Of a stretch of 64,000 bases of DNA, positions 34,529 to 45,000 are shown one piece after another. Below the pieces are notes generated by a model that saw only the letters and a list, made by a program, of their open reading frames with translations, did no database searches and was not told the origin of the DNA. This stretch comes from Streptococcus cuniculipharyngis (GTDB lineage Bacteria > Bacillota > Bacilli > Lactobacillales > Streptococcaceae). The position numbers were made by a program, and so were the translations under genes. Each line of letters begins with the position of its first letter. Position 1 is the stretch's first letter. The stretch is taken from positions 186,001-250,000 of the forward strand of contig NZ_VOHL01000001.1 in NCBI RefSeq assembly GCF_007859195.1, read 5' to 3'.

Positions 34529-37500
34529 ATGACCCTACCCATTCAAGTGAAACCAATTATTACCCAAGAAAAGGGTGAGAAACATGTCTTTCGTAAAAGT
34601 AAGAAATACCGTACGCTTTGTTCTGTTGCACTAGGAACAGTCGCAACAGCTGTCATTGCTCTAGGTGGCGGGGTTGCTCAGGCAGATGAGTTAGCCACGA
34701 CACCAGTTGAAACTTCCATTGTTCTGACGGATAATCCAGCGACCAACCTTCCTGAAGCCCAGCCTATTGAGACAGTGGAGCATAACACTAGCCTTTCGGA
34801 AACAGGAAAATCCCAAGGAACCATGCCTGTGACTATTGATGAGACACCACTAAAGCAGGCAATCAATGACGCTAAGGCAGAGGGGGTGACGATTACACCA
34901 GGTCAGGACATGGACCTTGGAACTACCCAGACAGCTGAAGAAACCAGTCAAGGCCTTGACACCGCTAAGGCTGATATGGATAAGCAGGTATCCGAGCTGA
35001 AAGATGTGACAGCTAAGTACCAGTCAGATAAGGCAGATCATGCGGCGGAAGTGGCACGGATTGAAGGAGAGAACGAAACTCTGAAAACCAGTCATAAACA
35101 AGCAGAAGACGTGGCGAAAAACCTTGAGAAGGACGTCAATGCTAGTGTTTCTGATTTGACCAAGCGTTTTTCAAATGTCAAGGTAAGGGTGACGGATAAG
35201 ACCATCACATCAGGCGATGGCACATCTCCCGAAGCCTATGAGAGCTATACCAAACTGGTCAAAGGCGTTAGTGAGCAGAACCAAGCTGCTATCGACACCT
35301 ATGTGACTAAAAAAACGGAAGCTGACGCTCAAACGGCTAAAAACAAACAAATCGAAGCTGAAAACGTAGCTGGTTTAGCCAAGGCAAAAGAAGATAATGA
35401 GGCTATTACCAAGCGGAATCAAGCAGGTCAGGCGGCGATTGATGAGGAAAATCGCCGTGGTCAAGCAGCGGTGGACCAGGCAAATAAGGACAAGCAAGCT
35501 CAAGTAAGCAATCGTCAAGCAGAGATTGAAGCCATCAAAAAACGCAATGCCCAGAAGCAAGCTGAAGCTGATGCGACCAACAAGGCCAATGAAGCCTACA
35601 ATGCTTCTGAAAAAGCTCGCTATGACCGAGAACTGGCTGAAATTCAAAAGGGTGAAGAGGGCTACATTTCAGAAGCCCTTGCCCAGGCTCTTGACCTCAA
35701 TCGTGGGGAACCCCAAGCCCAGCACGGAGCAGCGACTCGCAATCCCGATCACATAATTAGCACGGGAGATGCCATGTTGGGAGGCTATAGTCGGATTCTT
35801 GATTCGACAGGCTTCTTTGTCTATGACCAATTTCGGACAGGGGAGACCTTGCGGTTCAACTATTCCAACCTTCAAAACGCTAGTTTTGCGGGCAAGAAGA
35901 TTACAGGTGTGACTTATGACATCACCAACCTTGTTTCGCCTGCAGGCACCAATAGCGTGACGTTGGTTGTTCCTAATGACCCGACAGAAGGCTTTATTGC
36001 CTATCGTGGAGACGGGACGGGCGACTGGCGAAATGACAAGATGGAATTTCGAGTAGACGCCAAGTACACCCTAGCTGACGGCAGTCAAGTGACCTTCTCC
36101 AAGGAGCAGCCAGGTGTCTTTACCCACTCGTCACTCAACCATAACAACATCGGACTAGAGTATGTTAAGGATTCATCGGGTAAATTTGTCCCTATCAATG
36201 GGTCAACTGTTCAGGTCACGGATGAAGGTCTAGCACGGTCGCTGGGTTCTAACCGGGCTCATGAGATTGGTACACCTGAAGAGTGGGACACGACCTCCAG
36301 CCGCTATGCTTATAAGGGGGCGATTGTCTCAACGGTGACTTCAGGAAATACTTACCGAGTAACCTTTGGTCAGGGGGATATGCCCACTCAGGTGGGAGGT
36401 AAGACCTATTGGTTTGCCCTCAATACCCTGCCTGTGGCACGAACCGTCCGACCGTACACACCAAAACCCTTGGTCAAACCTAACCTTGACCCTGTTCCAG
36501 AACCCTTAACCTACACCCCGTCTGTCTATAAGCCAAAGACCTTTACCCCGGAACCTCTAGTAACTTTCACCCCAAAACCGACTACCCCTGTTGAGGAGCC
36601 AAATTTGGCACTGGTGAAAGTGGCTTTACCGACCCAACCCGTCTTTGAAAAAATGCCTACGCCACCGACTGTTCCAAACGTTCAGGTTCATGGTTATCGT
36701 CTAGCTACTAAGCCAGGTATCCATAAGGACGTGGAAAATAGTGACCGTGTGTCTATTGACAAGAGTTTAGTTGCTAAGGCATCTCCCGTCAACTATCCTT
36801 TGGAAGTGGGGAATCTATCCCCAAATCGTATCACGACAACTAGCCTCATCTTTGAGGATTACTTGCCAGCAGGTTATGTCCTGAATGAAACGACAACCAA
36901 AGAACAGAACACGGCTTATGACCTTGCTTATGATCGTTCTAAGCACCTGGTTCGCTTGACAGCTAAAGATAGTCTCTTGTCTGAAGTCAATAAGGACTTA
37001 GCGAAGAGCTATCGCCTGATAGCTCCTGTTTTGTACGGTACGGTGGTCAATGATGGTGCGACTTACACTAACACTTACAAGCTCATCATCAATCAGGGAA
37101 CACCAACCGCCTACACCGTCACTTCAAACCCTGTGACGGTTCGGACACCTGGTGATGGAACCACAACGACCTTGATTACACCAAATAAGACCAACAAAAA
37201 CAGTGATGGTGTTGTTATCAATGGTCAGGCCATGCTTGTTGGTTCAAAAAACTTCTATACCTTGTCTTGGGATTTGGACCAGTACAAGGGGATTGTGGCG
37301 ACTCAAGATGCTATTGCCAAGGGTTTTTACGTTGTGGACGATTACCCAGAAGAAGCCCTAGAGATTGACACCAAGGCTATTCAGATTTTAACACCAGACG
37401 GTCAGACGGTAAGGGATATTCTGGTAGAGACCTATCAGAACTTGGAAGAGGTACCAACGAGTTTGAAAGAAGCCTTGTTGGCCAAGAAAATCTCACCAAA

Positions 37501-38941
37501 AGGAGCTTTCCAAGTCTTTCGTCCTAAAGACAATGAGGCTTTCTATGAGACTTATGTCAAGACCGGTCAATCTCTAACTATTATTGACCCTATGACCGTC
37601 AAGGACAGCCTTTATAACTCGGGTCAGACCTATACCAATAAAGCCTATCAAGTTGATTTTGGATTGGCCTACGAGACGGAAGACGTATCCAACTTCATTC
37701 CGATTGTTACGCCTAAAAAATCCAACACCACTGACAAGGGTGTGACCATTGATGGGAAGACGGTCTTACCTGATACCGTTAATTACTACAAGATTGTCAT
37801 GGATTACAGTGCCTATAAGGGCATGTCTGCGACCAAAGACCAGATTGCCAAAGGTTTCTTTATGGTGGACGATTACCCAGAAGAGGCCTTGGAGCTAAAT
37901 CCAGAAGGAATTCAGGTGATTGATGGTCAAGGGCAAGCAGTCAAGGGCTTATCCGTTAAGGTGTACGCTTCTCTAAGTGAAGCACCAAAGACGGTTCAAG
38001 ATGCCATGGCAGGTAGGGGATTTGTGCCTAAAGGAGCCATTCAAGTCTTTACGGCAGATGATCCACAGACCTTTTATGACACCTATGTCAAGACAGGTCA
38101 GACCTTGGTTGTGACCAATCCCATGACCATTAAAAAAGATTTGGTAAAAACGGGTGGAGATTATGCCAATACGGCCTATCAGATTGATTTTGGACTGGCT
38201 TATGTAACAGAAACGATTGTCAATAATGCGCCAAAACTCGACCCTAAAAAAGATGTGGTCATTGACCTATCTCACAAGGACCAAAGTTTGGACGGTAAAG
38301 AAATTCCCCTCAATCAGGTCTTTACCTATCGTCTTCAAGGCGCACATATTCCAGCCAATCGTGCGACAGCTCTTACAGCGTATAGCTTTAGTGATGATTA
38401 CGATGAAACCCATGACCAGTATGACGGTGTTTATCAGGCTTACCTGATGACGGACGTGACCTTGGCAGATGGGACAGTCCTAAAATCGGGGACAGAAGTG
38501 ACCAAGTACACGCTTCAAACGGTTGATACCACATCTGGTCAAGTGTCTATTTCCTTTGATAGGGCTTTTCTGACCAGCATTTCAGACGATTCCACCTTCC
38601 AAGCAGATATCTACCTTCAGATGAAACGGATTGCGGCTGGGGAAGTGGAAAATACCTTTAGCCATATGGTTAATGGGGTTACCATTACCTCTAATACAGT
38701 TAAAACGACGACCCCTGAGCCGGTAATCCCACCGACACCTCCTACTCCAAAATCAGAAGTGCCAGGAACTCCAATTCCAACACCAGTTCCTCCACAAACA
38801 CCAGGTCCAGTTGCTAGTCTCCCACAAACAGGAGAGGCGACTTCCCTTCTTGGTCTGGTTGGTGGCGGCCTGATGTTAGGATTAGCTTATGGGGCGTACC
38901 GTAAGAAGGGAGACGTAGAAAGTGAGGATAGCCATGCCTAA
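34529..38941 (+). CDS. Antigen I/II-family cell-wall adhesin with LPQTG anchor
   Basis: This surface protein of 1470 residues has a basic start, a YSIRK-like KSKKYRTLCSVALGTVATAV signal, and probable cleavage after GVAQA near residue 52. An alanine-rich coiled stalk spans about residues 150-370 (repeated QAAVDQANK and QAEIEAIKKRN-like units). A V/lectin-like domain follows, about 390-640, then a proline-rich stretch, about 645-740. Three C-type domains then contain two near-duplicate blocks (FYVVDDYPEEALE and FMVDDYPEEALEL). LPQTG at 1431-1435, a hydrophobic helix and a charged tail complete sortase anchoring. It probably mediates binding to host glycoproteins or other bacteria and is the main virulence-type cargo here. 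Confidence 0.93.
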   Translation: MTLPIQVKPIITQEKGEKHVFRKSKKYRTLCSVALGTVATAVIALGGGVAQADELATTPVETSIVLTDNPATNLPEAQPIETVEHNTSLSETGKSQGTMPVTIDETPLKQAINDAKAEGVTITPGQDMDLGTTQTAEETSQGLDTAKADMDKQVSELKDVTAKYQSDKADHAAEVARIEGENETLKTSHKQAEDVAKNLEKDVNASVSDLTKRFSNVKVRVTDKTITSGDGTSPEAYESYTKLVKGVSEQNQAAIDTYVTKKTEADAQTAKNKQIEAENVAGLAKAKEDNEAITKRNQAGQAAIDEENRRGQAAVDQANKDKQAQVSNRQAEIEAIKKRNAQKQAEADATNKANEAYNASEKARYDRELAEIQKGEEGYISEALAQALDLNRGEPQAQHGAATRNPDHIISTGDAMLGGYSRILDSTGFFVYDQFRTGETLRFNYSNLQNASFAGKKITGVTYDITNLVSPAGTNSVTLVVPNDPTEGFIAYRGDGTGDWRNDKMEFRVDAKYTLADGSQVTFSKEQPGVFTHSSLNHNNIGLEYVKDSSGKFVPINGSTVQVTDEGLARSLGSNRAHEIGTPEEWDTTSSRYAYKGAIVSTVTSGNTYRVTFGQGDMPTQVGGKTYWFALNTLPVARTVRPYTPKPLVKPNLDPVPEPLTYTPSVYKPKTFTPEPLVTFTPKPTTPVEEPNLALVKVALPTQPVFEKMPTPPTVPNVQVHGYRLATKPGIHKDVENSDRVSIDKSLVAKASPVNYPLEVGNLSPNRITTTSLIFEDYLPAGYVLNETTTKEQNTAYDLAYDRSKHLVRLTAKDSLLSEVNKDLAKSYRLIAPVLYGTVVNDGATYTNTYKLIINQGTPTAYTVTSNPVTVRTPGDGTTTTLITPNKTNKNSDGVVINGQAMLVGSKNFYTLSWDLDQYKGIVATQDAIAKGFYVVDDYPEEALEIDTKAIQILTPDGQTVRDILVETYQNLEEVPTSLKEALLAKKISPKGAFQVFRPKDNEAFYETYVKTGQSLTIIDPMTVKDSLYNSGQTYTNKAYQVDFGLAYETEDVSNFIPIVTPKKSNTTDKGVTIDGKTVLPDTVNYYKIVMDYSAYKGMSATKDQIAKGFFMVDDYPEEALELNPEGIQVIDGQGQAVKGLSVKVYASLSEAPKTVQDAMAGRGFVPKGAIQVFTADDPQTFYDTYVKTGQTLVVTNPMTIKKDLVKTGGDYANTAYQIDFGLAYVTETIVNNAPKLDPKKDVVIDLSHKDQSLDGKEIPLNQVFTYRLQGAHIPANRATALTAYSFSDDYDETHDQYDGVYQAYLMTDVTLADGTVLKSGTEVTKYTLQTVDTTSGQVSISFDRAFLTSISDDSTFQADIYLQMKRIAAGEVENTFSHMVNGVTITSNTVKTTTPEPVIPPTPPTPKSEVPGTPIPTPVPPQTPGPVASLPQTGEATSLLGLVGGGLMLGLAYGAYRKKGDVESEDSHA

Positions 38942-39617
38942 GACCTTTTACACCCAAGACAGTGACCGAGACGGTCTCACAGATGCCCAGGAACTGGCTT
39001 TAGGAACCAATCCCTTAAGCCCTGATTCTGATGGCGATGGGGTAGCTGATTTGGCAGAAATCCTATCAGGTCGCACTCCAACATTCCAAGAGATGAGACA
39101 GGTTATGCAGCACTTTTTGGACCAAGATACGTCAGCCTTTACTAAGGCAGTCATGAGTGTGGAGACCCAAATCACCAGTCAAACCTTTCTGAATGACCTC
39201 TATGCTTACTATATGGCGACAGACAACATTTATCTGTTGGATGAGCAACTGCGATTGGTTGCGGATGAGCAGAGTGAGGTGATTAGGCAAGACCTGACCC
39301 GACTACTAGATAACCTCTACCGAACAGGGGATGGGAATGAGTTTATCTCAGAGGTCTTCCAAGGTCGGTCGTCTACTTATTTGGTGTTGTCTGATGGTTG
39401 GGAATTGGGCAACTTTGACCCCTATAGTTTGGAGACTTTAGATGATTTGATTCGCCACCAGCTGGATGCAGATAGTGACGATTACTTTGGGGACTTGGTT
39501 CATCTCGCTCTTGCCCAAGACAAGTTGGATAGTCGTTCCCAGTTCTTACAAAGCTACATGGCAGACTTGGCAAGACCTCAAGTAGACGCACAGCGAGAGC
39601 TGTCTATGACCGACTGA
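38934..39617 (+). CDS. Protein with thrombospondin-type-3/EF-hand-like calcium repeats
   Basis: This protein of 227 residues starts within the last codons of the adhesin gene. Its first 45 residues have two DxDxDG loops: DSDRDGLTDAQELALGTNPL and SPDSDGDGVADLAEILSGRT, the calcium-binding TSP3 pattern. The rest is helical, acidic and unrecognised. There is no signal peptide, so a cytoplasmic role is likely despite motifs more common in surface proteins. ATG 38934 is used; GTG 38922 is also in frame. A terminator overlaps the stop. Confidence 0.65.
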   Translation: MPKTFYTQDSDRDGLTDAQELALGTNPLSPDSDGDGVADLAEILSGRTPTFQEMRQVMQHFLDQDTSAFTKAVMSVETQITSQTFLNDLYAYYMATDNIYLLDEQLRLVADEQSEVIRQDLTRLLDNLYRTGDGNEFISEVFQGRSSTYLVLSDGWELGNFDPYSLETLDDLIRHQLDADSDDYFGDLVHLALAQDKLDSRSQFLQSYMADLARPQVDAQRELSMTD

Positions 39618-39637
39618 GAGCTTTCTCAGTCCTTTTT
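39612..39637 (+). terminator. Intrinsic terminator after the calcium-repeat gene
   Basis: GACTGAGA and TCTCAGTC form an 8-base-pair stem with GCTT loop, followed by CTTTTT, overlapping the stop codon region. Confidence 0.8.
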
Positions 39638-39667
39638 GACTAAAGAAAATCAAAGGAGAACTACTAG

Positions 39668-40867
39668 ATGAATACACAAGCCATCAGCCACCGCCTCCGT
39701 CAGCATCAACACCAAGATTTGGCCATTAAGGAGGCTTTTTTACGCTTTCAAGCCCACCATTTTGATAAGCCTTGGGAAAGGCTTTTGGAAACCTTTATCG
39801 AGCAGGAAGGTCATGTTCCCTTTTTCCCAACTCCCTACGATGTGAGTGAGGAGCTAGTTGCCTTTCTGAGCCAAGGAGACCAACCTTTTGAACATTTGGG
39901 CGCTTATGCTTATCATTTCGCTCAGGCTGGTTTACGGCAAATCCCTCAACTTACCCCTTTTGAAAAAGATATGGTGGTATTGGTTGCGACCTATAATCTT
40001 GCCGTTTATTGTCAACTTCTAGACCAACAGGGAAGCTATCACGGTGTCTCACTGAAGCGTTTGGTGTCGCAAATGGAACAGGTGGATTTTATCAATGTGT
40101 CTAAGGTGGCTAACAACCTAGCAGACCGCATTAGCCGAGACCTTGATTTGTTTATTTTGAACTATGAAGCCCCAACTACCCCAAAGCCAGAACTAACCTT
40201 TGAAACCACTGACCAAGATCTGGTTGCCCATTACGGTCAACCGGTGGCCAGGTTAGATAAGACGAGTTTACTTGTGGCGCACTTGCCAGCCTATCAGGAC
40301 TTGCCCTTGGGCATTAAAGCAGAGATCATTACTCAGTTCGACCAGAAAAAAGCAGAGCTCAGTCAGGTGAATCAGGAAGAAACCGTCAGATTTGAAGAAG
40401 TTGATAATGTGGTAACGGCCTATTTGACCAATCAAGCTGAACCACTCTCTTCTTATGACCGTCGCTTAGGCAAGAGCCAGCACTATGAGGCCTATGAACA
40501 CTTGAACCTAACCCAAAAGTTTGCCATTTTAAGCCACTACGATGAATTAGCCAAACTAGAGCGACCGTTACAATTTCGTTTGGGTGACTTTGATGAGGAA
40601 CGCAGGCAAACCCCCATCTATGAAGGGGAGACGATTTTTACCTATCTGGAAGCGGATGGGTCGGCAGATGAATTGGCTAGAGAGCCAGGTTCTCAGGAAC
40701 TAGCAGAATTGGTAGACCTCAGTCGTCAGCTCTTGGCGAGAAACTACCAGCTTTTAGAGGAAGCTGGTTTCCCTATTGAGGACTTTCCAGAGAGTAGCCG
40801 AGGGGTCTTGTTAGATGCGGTTGGGAAATACCGTTTGCCCAAGGAAGAGTTGCTTTATTTAGGGTAG
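39668..40867 (+). CDS. Fragment 1 of the SNF2/methyltransferase protein (N-terminal)
   Basis: The first 399 codons of the giant gene start with a GGAGAACTACTAG ribosome region. This part is helical, with FHFDKPWERLLETFIEQEGH-like helices and an ETIFTYLEADGSADEL segment, and has no recognised catalytic motif; in relatives it is the leading part of the same polypeptide. It ends at TAG 40865-40867. If the stop is not suppressed, the product is a free N-terminal fragment. Confidence 0.6.
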   Translation: MNTQAISHRLRQHQHQDLAIKEAFLRFQAHHFDKPWERLLETFIEQEGHVPFFPTPYDVSEELVAFLSQGDQPFEHLGAYAYHFAQAGLRQIPQLTPFEKDMVVLVATYNLAVYCQLLDQQGSYHGVSLKRLVSQMEQVDFINVSKVANNLADRISRDLDLFILNYEAPTTPKPELTFETTDQDLVAHYGQPVARLDKTSLLVAHLPAYQDLPLGIKAEIITQFDQKKAELSQVNQEETVRFEEVDNVVTAYLTNQAEPLSSYDRRLGKSQHYEAYEHLNLTQKFAILSHYDELAKLERPLQFRLGDFDEERRQTPIYEGETIFTYLEADGSADELAREPGSQELAELVDLSRQLLARNYQLLEEAGFPIEDFPESSRGVLLDAVGKYRLPKEELLYLG

Positions 40868-40891
40868 TACTCTCATGCCACGGTCAATCAA

Positions 40892-42046
40892 TTGAGGCTT
40901 GCGGTTGAATTGATTGATCAGGGATTAGACAGAGATAGCGTTACATTTTTCCTTGAGAGCAGCCTCTCTTATGAGCGTTTGGTCTTTGTGGCCAATTGCA
41001 TGACCAAAGATGGGCTGAAGCTAGAGGAGGCCAAAATCTTTGAGCGAATGGCTCAAGCAGAGCCAGACAAGGCGTCTCGTTTATTATTGGAAGAACTTCA
41101 GGCTAGAGAACAGGAAACTCCTTTTGATGATAGCCTGTCAGAACTCAAGGAAGAGGTTCAAAAGACGTATCCTCTGGGAAGTTTAGCCAGTTATGGTGAA
41201 CATCTGTTTGAGGTCGCAGATATTAGGGAAGACCAGGGGCAGATTAGGGTTGCGTTAGCTGCTTTACCCGATGATGATGTGCTAGACAGTCCTGTATTTT
41301 ATGTCGGCTCGCTTGGTGCATTGGAAAAGAGCCAACTTGTTTATCGGCCAGAAAAGTCAGAGGCTTTTAAAGAAAGTAATGACTTTGCAGTAATAAAGGA
41401 TTCTGATGACATCGACCTCTTTTCTTTCCTAGATGACAGTCAAACAGACCCCACTTCAGACAAAGGTCCTGCAGAAAGAACGGAGGCTCCAAAAGACCAA
41501 GCGGTTATTCAAGACGAGCCTAGTGTGCTTGAAAAGGAGCCTGAGCTAGTTAAGGTTGAGCCTGTTCAGAATTTTGCCTTTCCAGAGGACTTGACCGATT
41601 TTTACCCTAAAGGGACACGGGCTAAGGTGGAAGCCAATCTTGCGGCAATCCGTCTCGTTAAAGAACTAGACAAGTCTGGGCGGCAGGCAAGCCCACCTGA
41701 ACAGGAGATATTAGCCAAGTATGTCGGCTGGGGCGGTCTAGCCAATAGTTTTTTTGACGACTACAATCCTCAGTTTGAGATAGAACGGGCAGAGCTAAAG
41801 AGATTGGTGTCTGATAAGGAATACTCCGATATGAAGCAGAGTTCTCTGACTGCTTACTATACCGACCCAGCTATTGTGAGAGCTATGTGGGATAAGTTGG
41901 TCGCAGATGGGTTTACAGGCGGACGGGTGCTGGATCCGTCTATGGGAACAGGGAATTTCTTTGCGGCTATGCCAGCCCAGTTGAGAGACACCTGTGAGTT
42001 ATATGGCGTGGAGTTGGATGGTATTACGGGAGCTATTGCTAAATAG
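40892..42046 (+). CDS. Fragment 2 of the SNF2/methyltransferase protein (methyltransferase start)
   Basis: This frame is open from 40868. The only near start is TTG 40892, with no ribosome site, so it is probably not translated alone. It carries an acidic linker, then YPKGTRAKVEANLAAIRLVK, YVGWGGLANSFFDDYNP and the AdoMet-binding motif VLDPSMGTGNFFAAMP of an N6-adenine methyltransferase. It stops at TAG 42044-42046, cutting the methyltransferase between motif I and its catalytic motif. Confidence 0.55.
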   Translation: MRLAVELIDQGLDRDSVTFFLESSLSYERLVFVANCMTKDGLKLEEAKIFERMAQAEPDKASRLLLEELQAREQETPFDDSLSELKEEVQKTYPLGSLASYGEHLFEVADIREDQGQIRVALAALPDDDVLDSPVFYVGSLGALEKSQLVYRPEKSEAFKESNDFAVIKDSDDIDLFSFLDDSQTDPTSDKGPAERTEAPKDQAVIQDEPSVLEKEPELVKVEPVQNFAFPEDLTDFYPKGTRAKVEANLAAIRLVKELDKSGRQASPPEQEILAKYVGWGGLANSFFDDYNPQFEIERAELKRLVSDKEYSDMKQSSLTAYYTDPAIVRAMWDKLVADGFTGGRVLDPSMGTGNFFAAMPAQLRDTCELYGVELDGITGAIAK

Positions 42047-42088
42047 CTTCACCCTAGTGCCACCATTTTTGTCCAAGGTTTTGAAGAT

Positions 42089-45000
42089 GTGCCCTTTCAG
42101 GCGGATAGTTTTGATTTGGTCATCTCCAATATTCCCTTTGGCAATTTTAGGATTGCGGACAACCGTTATGACAAGCCTTATATGATCCATGACTACTTTA
42201 TCAAAAAGTCGCTGGATTTGGTTCATGACGCTGGTCAGGTAGCGGTCATTTCCTCAACAGGAACCATGGACAAGCAGGTAGACAATGTCTTACAGGACAT
42301 CAAGGCTACCACTCAGTTCTCGGGTGGGGTTCGTCTGCCTGATTCAGCCTTTAAGGCTATTGCAGGAACCAATGTGACAACGGACATTCTCTTCTTCCAA
42401 AAGGATTTGAACAAGAGAGCATTGACAGATGACCTTGCTTTTTTGGGAAGCAAGCGGTATGCCAAGGACGACCGTATTTGGCTCAATCCCTACTTTGACG
42501 GTGAGAATAATTCCCAAGTTTTGGGAACTTATGAGGTTAAAAATTTTAACGGTGGAACCTTGTCCTTGAAGGGAAGCGGACAGGACTTAGTGCTAGAGTT
42601 GAATGAGGCTTTGAAGCAGGTTACTCTTCCACAAGTTAAGGACAACATCTTTATCCAGTCTCAAGTCCTGATGGAGAAAAACGTTGACAAGACCATTCCG
42701 CAAGCCATTTGGGATAGCCTTGAACGCTATAGTTTCGGCTATGAGGGGGACACGATTTACTACCGGGACCGTGAAGGCATTCGAGTAGGGGCTAAGACAG
42801 AGGAAATCAGCTACTATGTCACAGAAGCTGGGGACTTTGTAGCTTGGGATGCCAAGCACTCTCAAGCAGCTATTGAGCGTTTTGTGGCCTTGAACATGAC
42901 CGATGAGACAGCCGTTGATGTTTATCTATCCAAAGAGGCGACGAAGACGGGCAGACACAAGGGACTTTTTAAGAAAACGGTCTTCTATGAGGGAACTTTG
43001 TCTGATAAGGAGGTTGCCCGTATCAAGGGCATGGTCAACCTTCGCAACACCTATCAGGAGATGATTGACCTCCAGCGGGACTATGATTATGACCGTGAGG
43101 TCTTTGAAGGCTTGCTTGGTGACTTAAACAACCAGTATGACCGCTTTGTCAGACGGCATGGTTACCTCAATAGTAACGTCAACCGCAATCTATTTGATAG
43201 TGATGATAAGTATTCTCTTCTAGCTAGTCTGGAAGATGAATACATTGACCCTGTGGACAAGAAGGTCAAGTATAAGAAGTCCTTGGCTTTTGAGAAAGCC
43301 TTGGTGCGACCAGACCGTATTCTCAAAGCCGTCAATACGGCTCAGGATGCCCTCAATGCCAGTCTGGCAGATGGTCGTGGGGTGGATATTGCCTTTATGA
43401 TGTCTCTTTATCCAGGCAAAACAGAAGGTGATGTGATTGAGGAATTAGGGGATTTGGTTCTGTTGGACCCTGCTTATGCCCTTTTAGGAAAAGCAGTCTA
43501 TGTCTCTCGTCAGGATTTTCTATCAGGCGATATTTTAACCAAGCTTGACCAGGTGGATTTGCTTCAAAAAGAAGATAATAACTTGGCAGACTGGAGGCAC
43601 TACCAGACTTTACTTGAGGCTGTTAAGCCCCGTCAAATTGGCTTGGCAGATATTGCCTACCGCATTGGCTCTCGTTGGATTCCAACCGAAGTTTATGGCC
43701 AGTTTGCCTATACGGTTCTTCTGGGTGAGGAGAGACCCTTAGACGACCCAAGCCTAACTGAGGTGATTGAGGTTAGTCCGATTGATGGGACCTATACTCT
43801 ATCTAAGGTATTTACTAATCGTCCTGTTTCTGCACAGGAATATACTTTAGGGGTTAAGGGCTCACGTTATGATAGTGGACGAAAGGTTTTTGAGAACCTG
43901 CTTAATTCCAATCAGCCTACTATTACACAGACGGTCAAAGAGGGTGATAAGCAAAAGCAGGTGACGGATGCCGAAAGAACTAGCCTATTGCGGAGTAGGG
44001 AAGCGGATATGCAGGGACTTTTCCAGGACTTTGTTTTGTCCTCCCCAGAAGTTCAGACCTTGATTGCGGACACCTACAATAGCCTGTATAACCGAACGGT
44101 GTCAAAAACCTATGATGGCAGCCATCTGGTCATTGATGGCTTGGCTCAAAATATCACCTTACGTCCTCACCAGAAAAATGCCATTCAACGCATCGTGGAG
44201 GAAAAGCGAGCCCTTTTGGCTCATGAAGTAGGTTCAGGAAAGACCTTGACCATGCTTGGAGCAGGGTTTAAGTTGAAAGAGTTGGGGGTGGTCAATAAAC
44301 CACTCTATGTTGTCCCTTCTAGTTTGACCGCTCAATTTGGCCAGGAAATCCTCAAGTTTTTCCCGACCAAGAAAGTTTTTGTGACGACCAAGAAGGACTT
44401 TGTCAAATCTCGCCGGAAGCAGTTTGTCTCACGTATTATCACAGGAGAATATGATGCCATTGTTATCGGTGATAGCCAGTTTGAGAAAATTCCCATGAGT
44501 AAGGCCAAACAAGAAGCCTATATTCTGGATAAGCTGAGCCAGATGCGTGAGATTTACTTGAATAGTGAGAATGACTACACAGTCAAGGAATCCGAGCGAG
44601 CCATTCGCTCTCTGGAAGAACGCTTAGAAGAACTTCAAAAATTAGATAGGGATAGCTTTATCGAGTTTGAGAACTTAGGGATTGACTGCCTCTTTGTGGA
44701 CGAAGCCCACCATTTCAAGAATATCCGCCCCATCACAGGCTTAGGTAACGTAGCAGGGATTACCAATATCACAGCCAAGAAGAACGTGGACATGGAGATG
44801 AAGGTGCGGCAAGTCCAGTCAGAACATGATAATCGTCACGTCATCTTTGCGACAGGGACACCAGTCTCTAATTCCATCAGCGAACTCTACACTATGATGA
44901 ACTATGTCCAGCCAGATGTGCTGGAGCGGTATCAGGTGGCACACTTTGATTCTTGGGTAGGAGCTTTTGGCCAGATTGAGAATTCAATGGAACTGTCTCC

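Noticed and set aside
37300..38200. Two similar blocks in the adhesin gene considered as a recent DNA duplication
   Set aside because: They are the normal related C-type domains of antigen I/II proteins, and the DNA has diverged.
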